Under the pieces are notes generated by a model. The model saw only the letters and a program-made list of their open reading frames with translations. It did not search any database and had not been told where the DNA came from. From assembly GCA_016209495.1 (NCBI GenBank), contig JACQVX010000194.1, positions 1-35,406 on the forward strand: 35,406 nt of DNA. Direction: 5' to 3'. This document shows positions 1 through 7,479 of the stretch, one piece after another. This stretch comes from Planctomycetota bacterium (lineage in GTDB: Bacteria; Planctomycetota; JACQVX01). The position numbers and the translations under genes were made by a program. Each line of letters opens with the position of its first letter. Position 1 is the first letter of the stretch.

Positions 1-721
1 CCCCCATGGGGTCCACGTTCTCGATGGAGCAGACGATGACGCAGTGGTCCTTGCGGTCCCGCATCACCTCCAGCTCGAACTCCTTCCACCCGATGACGCT
101 CTCCTCCACGAGGACCTCGTGGACCATGGAGGCATCGAGGCCCTGCTCCACGATCCGGTCGAACTCGTCCACGTTGTATGCGATGCCGCCCCCGGTGCCG
201 CCCAGGGTGAAGGCGGGCCGGATGACGCAGGGCAGCCCCAGCTCGCCCCGGCCCTCCCGGGCCTGGGCCAGGCTGCGGGCGATGACGCTCCGCGGGACCT
301 CCAGTCCGATCCGGACCATGGCGTCGCGGAACAGGCCGCGGTCCTCGGCCTTGCGGATGGTCTCGACCCGCGCCCCGATGAGCTCCACGCCGTGGCGCGC
401 GAGGACGCCCGCGTCCGCCAGTGCCACGGCCACGTTCAGCCCCGTCTGGCCCCCCAGGGTGGGGAGGAGGGCGTCGGGACGCTCCCGCTCGATGATGGCC
501 TCCACGGTGGGAGGGTCCACGGGCTCGATGTAGGTGCGGTCCGCCACCTCCGGGTCCGTCATGATGGTGGCGGGGTTGGAGTTCACCAGCACCACCTCGT
601 AGCCCTCCTGCCGGAGGGCCTTCACCGCCTGGGTCCCGGAGTAGTCGAACTCGCAGGCCTGGCCTATGACGATGGGCCCGCTCCCGAGGACGAGGATCCG
701 GCGGAGGTCGTCCCGACGCAT
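1..721 (-). CDS. carB: Carbamoyl-phosphate synthase large subunit, N-terminal part (cut by window edge)
   Basis: This is the large subunit of carbamoyl-phosphate synthase, which makes carbamoyl phosphate from bicarbonate, ATP and glutamine-derived ammonia for pyrimidine and arginine synthesis. The reverse strand reads [20 protein letters not shown], then [20 protein letters not shown] and [12 protein letters not shown], which are hallmark stretches of the first pre-ATP-grasp and ATP-grasp domains. [13 protein letters not shown] and a segment near [14 protein letters not shown] follow. About 240 of the roughly 1,070 residues usual for the family lie in the window; the rest runs off the left edge, which is why the ORF track does not list it. 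The ATG at 721 gives the normal N-terminus. The gene is divergent from prfB across 62 bp, which must hold both promoters. The plus-strand ORFs here are shadows. Confidence 0.96.
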   Translation of the reverse strand, partial: MRRDDLRRILVLGSGPIVIGQACEFDYSGTQAVKALRQEGYEVVLVNSNPATIMTDPEVADRTYIEPVDPPTVEAIIERERPDALLPTLGGQTGLNVAVALADAGVLARHGVELIGARVETIRKAEDRGLFRDAMVRIGLEVPRSVIARSLAQAREGRGELGLPCVIRPAFTLGGTGGGIAYNVDEFDRIVEQGLDASMVHEVLVEESVIGWKEFELEVMRDRKDHCVIVCSIENVDPMG

Positions 722-783
722 GGCGCGGGACCTTAGCACGTCCCCTGGAGCTTGGAAAGTGCCCGGGGTAACATGCCTCCCCG

Positions 784-1893
784 ATGAGCCAGGAGCTGCT
801 CTCCAGGATCGACGCGGCCGCCCGGGAGCTGGACGGGCTGCACCGGGCCCTCAAGGTGGATGCCCTCCTGGGGCGCCGCACCGAGATCGAGCAGGAGATG
901 GCCGCGGCCGGGTTCTGGGACGACGAGGATCGGGCCCAGCGGCTCGTGGCGGAGCTGAAACGGGTGAAGGCCCTGGGCGATCCCATCGTGCAGGCCTCCA
1001 GGGACGCCCGGGACCTGGTGGAGCTGGTGGAGCTGGCCGAGGGGGACCCGGCCACCCTGGAGGAGATCGCCCGGGACGTGGAGGGGCTCCAGCGCCGGGT
1101 GGAGGCCATAGGGCTGAAGGCCATGCTCACCGGGCCCCACGACTATCGGGAGGCCTACGTCTCGGTCCAGCCCGGGAGCGGGGGGACCGAGTCCTGCGAC
1201 TGGGCCGAGATGCTGCTCCGCATGTACAGCCGCTACGTGGAGCGCCAGGGCTGGTCCGCCGACCTCATCGACCGGCAGACGGGCGAGGAGGCCGGCATCA
1301 AGACCGCGACCCTCCACGTGAAGGGCCCGTTCGCGTACGGATACCTCCGGTCCGAGGCGGGGGTCCACCGCCTGGTCCGCATCTCGCCCTTCGACGCCCA
1401 GAAGCGGCGCCACACCTCCTTCGCGGCAGTGGACGTGGTGCCGGCCCTGGACGACGATATCCACGTGGAGATCCGCGACGCCGACCTGCGGGTGGACACC
1501 TTCCGCGCCAGCGGGGCCGGCGGCCAGCACGTGAACCGGACGGACAGCGCCGTGCGCATGACCCACCTCCCCACCGGCGTCGTGGTGCAGTGCCAGAACG
1601 AACGCTCCCAGCACGCCAATCGCCGGCGCGCCCTGCTCATGCTCAAGGCCAAGCTCATCCGGCTGGAGGAGGAGAGGCGCCAGATCGAGCAGGCCCGCCT
1701 CTACGGGGAGAAGGGCGAGATCGCCTGGGGGAACCAGATCCGCAGCTACGTCCTCCAGCCCTACACCCAGGTAAAGGACCGGCGCACGGAGCTGGCCGAG
1801 CCGGATGTGCAGAGGGTCCTGGACGGGGACCTGGACGAGTTCATCCAGGCCTATCTGAAGTGGCGGATCGCCGGGGAGGACAGAGGGGCATGA
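784..1893 (+). CDS. prfB: Peptide chain release factor 2
   Basis: Release factor 2 reads UAA and UGA in the ribosomal A site and triggers hydrolysis of peptidyl-tRNA. At 369 residues it is full length. The stop-codon recognition motif SPF, which separates RF2 from RF1 (PxT), is at residues 201-203. The catalytic GGQ is at 246-248 in [15 protein letters not shown]. The helical domain 1 runs over about residues 1-115. Many bacterial prfB genes carry an in-frame UGA near codon 25 that needs a +1 frameshift. Here the matching stretch ([14 protein letters not shown]) is read straight through with no stop, so that autoregulation is absent. The stop codon overlaps the glyA start as ATGA, indicating translational coupling. 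Confidence 0.97.
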   Translation: MSQELLSRIDAAARELDGLHRALKVDALLGRRTEIEQEMAAAGFWDDEDRAQRLVAELKRVKALGDPIVQASRDARDLVELVELAEGDPATLEEIARDVEGLQRRVEAIGLKAMLTGPHDYREAYVSVQPGSGGTESCDWAEMLLRMYSRYVERQGWSADLIDRQTGEEAGIKTATLHVKGPFAYGYLRSEAGVHRLVRISPFDAQKRRHTSFAAVDVVPALDDDIHVEIRDADLRVDTFRASGAGGQHVNRTDSAVRMTHLPTGVVVQCQNERSQHANRRRALLMLKAKLIRLEEERRQIEQARLYGEKGEIAWGNQIRSYVLQPYTQVKDRRTELAEPDVQRVLDGDLDEFIQAYLKWRIAGEDRGA

Positions 1894-3122
1894 GTGCGCT
1901 CGGAGAGGCGGATCCGGAGGTCTACGCAGCGGTCCAGGGGGAGGAGGCCCGGCAGCGGGACCAGGTCATCCTCATCGCCAGCGAGAACACGGTGAGCCGC
2001 GCCGTGCGCGAGGCCGCCGGAAGCGTCATGACGAGCAAGTACGCCGAGGGCTACCCCGGCCGGCGCTACTACGGGGGCTGCCAGTTCGTGGATGAGGCGG
2101 AGCGCCTGGCCCAGGATAGGGCCCGGAGGCTCTTCGGGGCCGAGCACGTCAACGTGCAGCCCCACTCGGGCGCGACGGCCAACACGGCGGTCTACTTCGC
2201 CCTCCTGGAGCCGGGCGACGGCATTCTCTCCATGGACCTGAACCACGGGGGCCACCTCTCCCACGGCCACCCCAAGAACTACACGGGGCGCTTCTACCGC
2301 ATCGCCCGCTACGGGGTGCACCCGGACACGGAGCGCATCGACATGGAGGAGGTGGCCCGGGCGGCCGCCGAACACCGCCCCAGGCTCATCATCGCCGGGG
2401 CGAGCGCCTACTCGCGCCTCATCGACTTCGAGGGCTTCCGCCGCGTGGCCGACGGGGTGGGGGCCCTCCTCATGGTGGACATGGCCCACGTCGCGGGCCT
2501 CGTGGCCGCCCGGCTGCACCCGGACCCGGTGCCCTGGGCCCACGTGGTGACGACCACGACCCACAAGACCCTGCGGGGCCCTCGCGGCGGGATGATCCTC
2601 TGCAAGGAGGATCACGCGCGAGCCATCGACAGCGCCCTCTTCCCGGGGATCCAGGGCGGGCCCCTGATGCACCTCGTGGCGGCCAAGGCGGTGGCCCTGA
2701 AGGAGGCCCTGGCACCCTCCTTCCGGGACTACCAGGCCCGGGTCCTGGCCAATGCCCGCTCCATGGCCGCGGCCATGGCCGAGGGGGGGTGCCGCGTGGT
2801 GAGCGGCGGGACGGACAACCACCTCTTCCTGGTGGACCTGCGCCCCCTGGGGGTGACGGGCAAGGACGCCGAGGCGGCCCTGGGGGCGGCGGGGATCACC
2901 GTCAACAAGAACCTCATCCCCAACGACCCGGCCAAGCCCACGGTGACGAGCGGGCTGCGCATCGGCACGCCCACGGTCAGTTCCCGCGGGATGGGAGAGC
3001 CGGAGGTGCGGCAGGTGGCCGCGTGGATCTGCGAGGCCATCCGCCGCCGCGAGGACGCGGCCTTCCTGGAGGGATTGCGACGGGAGGTGGCGGCCCTCTG
3101 CGCGAGGTTCCCGCTCCCCTGA
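1890..3122 (+). CDS. glyA: Serine hydroxymethyltransferase
   Basis: This PLP enzyme converts serine and tetrahydrofolate to glycine and 5,10-methylene-THF, supplying one-carbon units. The protein has 410 residues, close to the family norm of about 415. Clear signatures are [32 protein letters not shown], and the PLP-lysine motif [14 protein letters not shown] with the lysine at about residue 226. [13 protein letters not shown] and NKNLIPNDP follow near the C-terminus. The ORF track starts much further upstream, but the ATG at 1890 is preceded by GGGGAGGA, matches the family N-terminus and overlaps the prfB stop as ATGA. A prfB-glyA operon is therefore likely. Nothing unusual was seen in the catalytic residues. 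Confidence 0.97.
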   Translation: MSALGEADPEVYAAVQGEEARQRDQVILIASENTVSRAVREAAGSVMTSKYAEGYPGRRYYGGCQFVDEAERLAQDRARRLFGAEHVNVQPHSGATANTAVYFALLEPGDGILSMDLNHGGHLSHGHPKNYTGRFYRIARYGVHPDTERIDMEEVARAAAEHRPRLIIAGASAYSRLIDFEGFRRVADGVGALLMVDMAHVAGLVAARLHPDPVPWAHVVTTTTHKTLRGPRGGMILCKEDHARAIDSALFPGIQGGPLMHLVAAKAVALKEALAPSFRDYQARVLANARSMAAAMAEGGCRVVSGGTDNHLFLVDLRPLGVTGKDAEAALGAAGITVNKNLIPNDPAKPTVTSGLRIGTPTVSSRGMGEPEVRQVAAWICEAIRRREDAAFLEGLRREVAALCARFPLP

Positions 3123-3127
3123 GCCCG

Positions 3128-5173
3128 GTGCCGGCCGCTCGCAGCGCCCGGTTCGTCCTCGCCGCCGCCCTCTTCGCGGCGGGCCTCGCGGTCTACCTCC
3201 CCGCCCTGGAGAACGGATTCATCAACATGGACGACGGGACCTACCTCACCCGGAATCCCTGGGTGCAGCGTGGGCCTACGGCGGACGGCGTGCGCTGGGC
3301 CCTCACCACGGGCCACGCGGCCAACTGGCATCCCCTCACGTGGATCTCCCACATGGTGGACTGGGGCCTCTTCGGGGAGCGGGCCTGGGGCCACCACCTC
3401 CACAGCGCCCTGCTCCACGCCCTGAACGGCGTCCTGCTCTTCCTGGTCCTCGCGCGCGCGAGCGGCCAGACGGGCCCCAGCGCCTTCACCGCGGCGGTCT
3501 TCGCCCTGCACCCGCTCCACGTGGAGTCGGTCGCCTGGGCCGCGGAGCGCAAGGACGTCCTCTCCACCTGCCTGGGGCTGGCCGCCCTCGCGGCCTGGGT
3601 CCGCCACGTGGAGCGCCCCTCGCCGGGGCGGCACGCCGCGGCGGCGGTGTGCCTCGCCCTGGGCCTGGCGGCCAAGCCCATGCTCGTGACCTTGCCCTTC
3701 GTCATGCTCCTCCTGGACCTCTGGCCCCTGGGGCGGCTGGGCCGGGCGACCTCCACGGGGCGCACGGCTCGCCGAGAGCCCTGGACCTGGGCCCTGATCC
3801 GGGAGAAGCTCCCGTTCCTGGCCCTCGCGGCCGCCTCCGCCCTCGCGACCTTCCTCGTGCAGAGGGGCGGCGGGGCCGTGACGGCGGTGGAGGCCATGCC
3901 GCCCGGGATGCGGGTGCGCAACGCCCTGGTGGCCTACCTGCGATATCTGGGGAAGGCCTTCTGGCCCTCGGACCTGGCCATCTTCTATCCCCACCCGGGC
4001 GAGACCCTGGGCAACGGGGAGGCCCTCCTCGCCCTCCTCGCCCTGGCGGCCATCACCGCCGCCGTCCTCCGGCTCGCCCGCCGCTGGCCCTGGCTGGCGG
4101 TGGGCTGGTTCCTCTACGCGGGGATGCTGGTCCCGGTCATAGGCCTCGTGCAGGTGGGTTCCCAGGCCATGGCGGACCGCTACATGTATCTCCCCCTGGT
4201 GGGGCTCACGATCCCGGTGGCCTGGGGCGGGTCGCTGGTGGCGGCCCGTGGGCCCCGGTCGCGGCGGGCCGTGGCCTGCGGCGCGGCCGGCGTGCTCGCT
4301 GCCCTGGCCTGGCTGACCGTCGCGCAGGTGGGGACCTGGAGGGACAGCGAGACGGTCTTCCGCCGCGCGGTGGAGGTGACCCGGGAGAACTACACCGCCC
4401 ACAACAACCTGGGGATCGCCCTGGAGGAGCGCGGGGCCGCCGACGAGGCCGCCCGGCACTACAGGCTTTCCCTGGAGGCCCGGCCCACCTACCACAATGC
4501 CCTGAACAACCTGGCCCTGGTGGAGGCGCGCTCCGGCCGCCACGCCGAGGCGGAGGCGCTCCTGCGACGGGCCATGGCCTGTGCCCCCCTGGACCCCACG
4601 GCCTGGTGCAACCTGGGCTACGTCCTGGCCCAGCAGGGGCGCGGCGCCGAGGCCGTGGAGGAGTACCGGCGGGCCATCGCCCTCGACCCGGACTACGCCG
4701 AGGCCCTGAACAACCTGGGCCACGCCCTGGCCGGCCTGGGACGGGACGAGGAGGCCCTGCCCCACTATCGCCGCGCCCTCGCGCTCCGGCCCGGATACGA
4801 GAAGGCGAGGAACAACCTGGGGGCTGCCCTCTACCGGCTCGGGGTGGAGGCCGCCCTGGCGGGCCGCCCCGAGCGGGCGGAGGCCTGGCTGGCGGAGGCG
4901 GTGGCCCTCAGGCCTCGCCACGCCGAGTCGCGGAACAACCTGGGAAACGTCCTGGCGGGGGCGGGGCGCGTGACGGAGGCCCTGCCCCATTTCGAGGAGG
5001 CGGTGCGCCTCGCCCCGTCGGTGGCGGCCTTCCACGTCAACCTGGCGAAGGCCCTCCTGGCGGCGGGGAGGCGCGACGAGGCGGCGGCGCGGCTGCGCCA
5101 CGTCCTGGAGACGCTGGACCCCGCGAACGCCGAGGCGCGCCGGCTGCTCCAGGGGGCGGGGGGTGGGGGCTAG
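3128..5173 (+). CDS. Multi-spanning membrane protein with C-terminal TPR repeats (TMTC/GT-C glycosyltransferase-like)
   Basis: This is an integral membrane protein of about 681 residues. The N-terminal 400 residues hold many hydrophobic segments, starting with FVLAAALFAAGLAVYL. The first loop has an acidic pair (NMDDGTYLTRNP, about residue 33), as in GT-C transferases that use lipid-linked sugars. HPLHVESVAWAAERKDVL is typical of bacterial TPR proteins related to eukaryotic TMTC O-mannosyltransferases. From about residue 420 come about seven TPR units with the recurring ALNNLG pattern. The GTG at 3128 is chosen because it lies 5 nt after the glyA stop and directly precedes the first membrane segment; no strong ribosome binding site is visible. 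Protein glycosylation is a family-level inference; donor and target are unknown. Confidence 0.8.
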   Translation: MPAARSARFVLAAALFAAGLAVYLPALENGFINMDDGTYLTRNPWVQRGPTADGVRWALTTGHAANWHPLTWISHMVDWGLFGERAWGHHLHSALLHALNGVLLFLVLARASGQTGPSAFTAAVFALHPLHVESVAWAAERKDVLSTCLGLAALAAWVRHVERPSPGRHAAAAVCLALGLAAKPMLVTLPFVMLLLDLWPLGRLGRATSTGRTARREPWTWALIREKLPFLALAAASALATFLVQRGGGAVTAVEAMPPGMRVRNALVAYLRYLGKAFWPSDLAIFYPHPGETLGNGEALLALLALAAITAAVLRLARRWPWLAVGWFLYAGMLVPVIGLVQVGSQAMADRYMYLPLVGLTIPVAWGGSLVAARGPRSRRAVACGAAGVLAALAWLTVAQVGTWRDSETVFRRAVEVTRENYTAHNNLGIALEERGAADEAARHYRLSLEARPTYHNALNNLALVEARSGRHAEAEALLRRAMACAPLDPTAWCNLGYVLAQQGRGAEAVEEYRRAIALDPDYAEALNNLGHALAGLGRDEEALPHYRRALALRPGYEKARNNLGAALYRLGVEAALAGRPERAEAWLAEAVALRPRHAESRNNLGNVLAGAGRVTEALPHFEEAVRLAPSVAAFHVNLAKALLAAGRRDEAAARLRHVLETLDPANAEARRLLQGAGGGG

Positions 5174-5303
5174 GTCCACAGCCCGGGCGCCTGCGCTCCG
5201 CACCGCGTGAAGGGACGCGCCCGGGCGGACCTTGTCGCTGCGTCGCCCCGCCATGGATCGGCGCTTGCGCGTTCGTTGCCGGGGGGCCGGACCGGGGCCT
5301 GCC

Positions 5304-6065
5304 ATGTGGGGCGAACGTACGCTCTGGCTCGTTGTGGTCCTCGGAGGCGTGGCGGGGGCTACCCCCGCGGCGCCGGTCCTGGACGCGGCGGCGGTGCGCT
5401 CGCGGATCGCGGCCGTCCTCGACCGGGACGGCGAGACCTCCCCCCTGGATCTCCTCCTGCGCCTCCTCCACGGCCTGTCGGACGACGTCGTGGTCCCCGG
5501 GGAGGCCTTGCGGGAGGCCTGGGCCGGGCTGGACCTGGAGCCGGGCTTCGCCCTGGAGGTGATCGAGCGGCTCGCGCGAATCGAGCGCCAGGGCGGCCGG
5601 GTGCGGCTGGAGTTCCCGCGGGCCTGGACCCAGGCGCTCCCCGGCTCCCCCGAGTCCCCGCAGGGGTCCCAGGTCTACATGGGCCCCGAGGTCCGCCTGC
5701 GCCCCGGGGTGTGGAAGGGGACGCCCTACTTCGACGGCATGGAGGGCATGGGGGTCCGGCAGGGGCTGGCCCCGGAGCAGCAGGGACGTGCGCCTTCTCC
5801 CGCCGATTTCTACCCCGTGCGCTGGCTGCACCTGACGACCGGCGACGACGGCCGGCGGCGGGTCCTCCTGCTCAACGCCGGCTATCCCCTCTTCAACGGG
5901 ACGGGGACCGTGCCCCTGGTTGGACGGGCGCGGTGGAAGCCGCCCCCGGCGGCGCCGGCCCCCGCCACGCCCACGCCCCAGCCCCCGAGCCCGCCGGCGG
6001 GGCCCACCTCCGGGGTGATCCCGGCCCTGGAAGGCACCCTGGCGCCGGAGGGGGTCGGACCCTAG
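5304..6065 (+). CDS. Predicted secreted protein of unknown function, proline-rich C-terminus
   Basis: I do not recognise this gene. From ATG 5304 the product has 253 residues and begins with a signal-peptide-like stretch (WLVVVLGGVAGATPAAP), followed by helical sequence with LDLLLRLLHGLSDDVVVPG. A middle region with tyrosines and glycines (VYMGPEVRLRPGVWKGTPY) may be beta-rich. The last 45 residues are a proline/alanine-rich tail. The ORF track uses TTG 5232, which adds 24 basic residues; the ATG is preferred because it puts the hydrophobic segment at the N-terminus. The gene converges on the microcompartment-type gene and shares the palindromic CTAG with it, so the two stop codons overlap at 6062-6065. 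Confidence 0.65.
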   Translation: MWGERTLWLVVVLGGVAGATPAAPVLDAAAVRSRIAAVLDRDGETSPLDLLLRLLHGLSDDVVVPGEALREAWAGLDLEPGFALEVIERLARIERQGGRVRLEFPRAWTQALPGSPESPQGSQVYMGPEVRLRPGVWKGTPYFDGMEGMGVRQGLAPEQQGRAPSPADFYPVRWLHLTTGDDGRRRVLLLNAGYPLFNGTGTVPLVGRARWKPPPAAPAPATPTPQPPSPPAGPTSGVIPALEGTLAPEGVGP

Positions 6066-6691
6066 CCCCTCGCGTCGTTCTCCCGCCCGCCAGTGGACGC
6101 CAGGGTGTCCAGGGTAGCGCGGCGACACTCGCCTATGGCCGCCTCGGTGCCGCCGAGGTAGACCCGCCCGAAGGCGCCGAAGCTCAGGAACTCCAGCACC
6201 TTGATGGGAGAGGCCTTCTCGGCCTCGTTCGACGCGATGAGGGCGTAGCCCGCGGGGTGGACCTCCAGCACCCACAGGGTCTCGCCCTTCAGGAGCATGT
6301 CCCCGTGGCGCATCCGGTTGACGAGCATGGTCTGGTGCGCGTCGACGCCGGTGATGACCGTATCCGACACCACCACCGGCCGCAGCCTGTCGGCCTCCGT
6401 CTTCCCCAGGCGGGAGAGGATGGCCTCCCCGGCGGCCCGCACCTGGCCCTGGTCGAAGGAATGCAGTTCCAGGCACCCGTAGGTGCGCTCGACGACCTGC
6501 ATCCCCGGCTGCACCTCCGTGGCCTTGAGGGCCACGTCGGTGAGGCGGTTGATCTCGATGCCGGGAGCTATCTCCACGAAGAGGGAGGCCTGCTCCTCCA
6601 CGGGGAGGTAGCCCTGGGAGACGGTGGCCAGGAAGGAGGCCGTCTGGGGCTGGAGGATGTCGATGTAGCTGAAGGTCCTGAGGTCCACCAT
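6062..6691 (-). CDS. Tandem bacterial-microcompartment (BMC-T-like) shell-domain protein
   Basis: The 209-residue protein appears to contain two BMC folds. The first, about residues 36-95, reads [20 protein letters not shown] then [20 protein letters not shown]. This follows the BMC pattern: a strand ending in E, a helix with A-x-K, and a strand with a G turn. The second, about residues 137-200, has [20 protein letters not shown] followed by [16 protein letters not shown], again with the E-A-x-K helix and the glycine-rich strand. Such proteins build trimeric pseudohexameric tiles in microcompartment shells. No cargo enzyme or other shell gene is present here. Its only close partner is elbB, 6 nt upstream on the same strand. 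The assignment rests on pattern recognition. Confidence 0.72.
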   Translation of the reverse strand: MVDLRTFSYIDILQPQTASFLATVSQGYLPVEEQASLFVEIAPGIEINRLTDVALKATEVQPGMQVVERTYGCLELHSFDQGQVRAAGEAILSRLGKTEADRLRPVVVSDTVITGVDAHQTMLVNRMRHGDMLLKGETLWVLEVHPAGYALIASNEAEKASPIKVLEFLSFGAFGRVYLGGTEAAIGECRRATLDTLASTGGRENDARG

Positions 6692-6697
6692 GGCTGT

Positions 6698-7396
6698 CTA
6701 TCGCGCCGGGGCGCCAGCCGAGGCCGGGGCCGCGGGCTGCCGGGCCAGGGCCGCCACCTCACGGACCAGCTTCTCGATGCCCTCCGCCGCCTCCGAGATC
6801 CGCCGGGCCAGCATGTAGGCCGGGGTGGTCACCACGCGGTTCTGCCGGTCTACATGGCACTCGCGCACCGGGCAGTCCCGGTGGGTGGCGCCCAGCTTCT
6901 GCAGGGCGGCGGCGGTCCCCGCGTCGTTGCCGATGGTGAGGCTCACGGACTTCCGACCGTGGAAGGCGCGGGCCAGGACCGCGGGGGCGATGCAGATGGC
7001 CCCGATGGGCTTGCCCGCGCCGTGGACCTCGGTCAGGAGCCTCTCCACCTCGGGCAGGATGGAGCACCCGGCCCCCTCGGTGGCGAAGCTTGTGAGGTTC
7101 GTCGCGGCGCCGAAGCCGCCGGGGAGGATCAGGGCGTCCACCTCCGAGGCCTTGACCCCCTTCAGGTCGCGGATCTCGCACCGGGCGATGCGCGCCGACT
7201 CGGCCAGGATGTTCCGCCGCTCCCCGCGGGCCGCCTGGCGGGTCCGGTGGTCCACCACCTGCCGCTGGTCCGCGTCCGGGGCCATGCACAGGTACTCGTG
7301 TCCCAGGCGGTCGATGGCCAGGAGGGTGAGGACCGATTCGTGGATCTCGGCCCCGTCGAGAAAGCCGCAGCCGGAGAGGATGACGCCGATCTTCAT
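6698..7396 (-). CDS. elbB: Isoprenoid-biosynthesis glyoxalase ElbB, DJ-1/PfpI superfamily
   Basis: The 232-residue protein belongs to the ElbB branch of the DJ-1/PfpI class I glutamine-amidotransferase-like fold. E. coli ElbB has glyoxalase activity and was linked to isoprenoid synthesis. Diagnostic stretches are MKIGVILSGCGFLDGAEIHE, LILPGGFGAATNLTSFA, and the nucleophile elbow KPIGAICIAPAVLA with its conserved cysteine. TIGNDAG and VVTTPAYML follow. The last 15 residues are an Ala/Pro tail. The start is well supported: AAGGAGG lies 7 nt before ATG 7396. It is divergent from polA across 83 bp and probably co-transcribed with the BMC-like gene downstream. Confidence 0.92.
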   Translation of the reverse strand: MKIGVILSGCGFLDGAEIHESVLTLLAIDRLGHEYLCMAPDADQRQVVDHRTRQAARGERRNILAESARIARCEIRDLKGVKASEVDALILPGGFGAATNLTSFATEGAGCSILPEVERLLTEVHGAGKPIGAICIAPAVLARAFHGRKSVSLTIGNDAGTAAALQKLGATHRDCPVRECHVDRQNRVVTTPAYMLARRISEAAEGIEKLVREVAALARQPAAPASAGAPAR

Positions 7397-7479
7397 GACC
7401 TGCCCTCCTTGGGGGGCGACATGGTAGTCCAGGCCGGCGGGGTGTTCAACCGGGCCCCGGGGCGCTAGAGTGCGGCCCC

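Noticed and set aside
5207-7468. Very long plus-strand ORF (753 aa) across the secreted, BMC-like and elbB genes
   Set aside because: It is repetitive Gly/Arg/Pro/Ala sequence typical of GC-rich shadow frames, begins in the secreted-protein gene and is antisense to two genes with recognisable domains.
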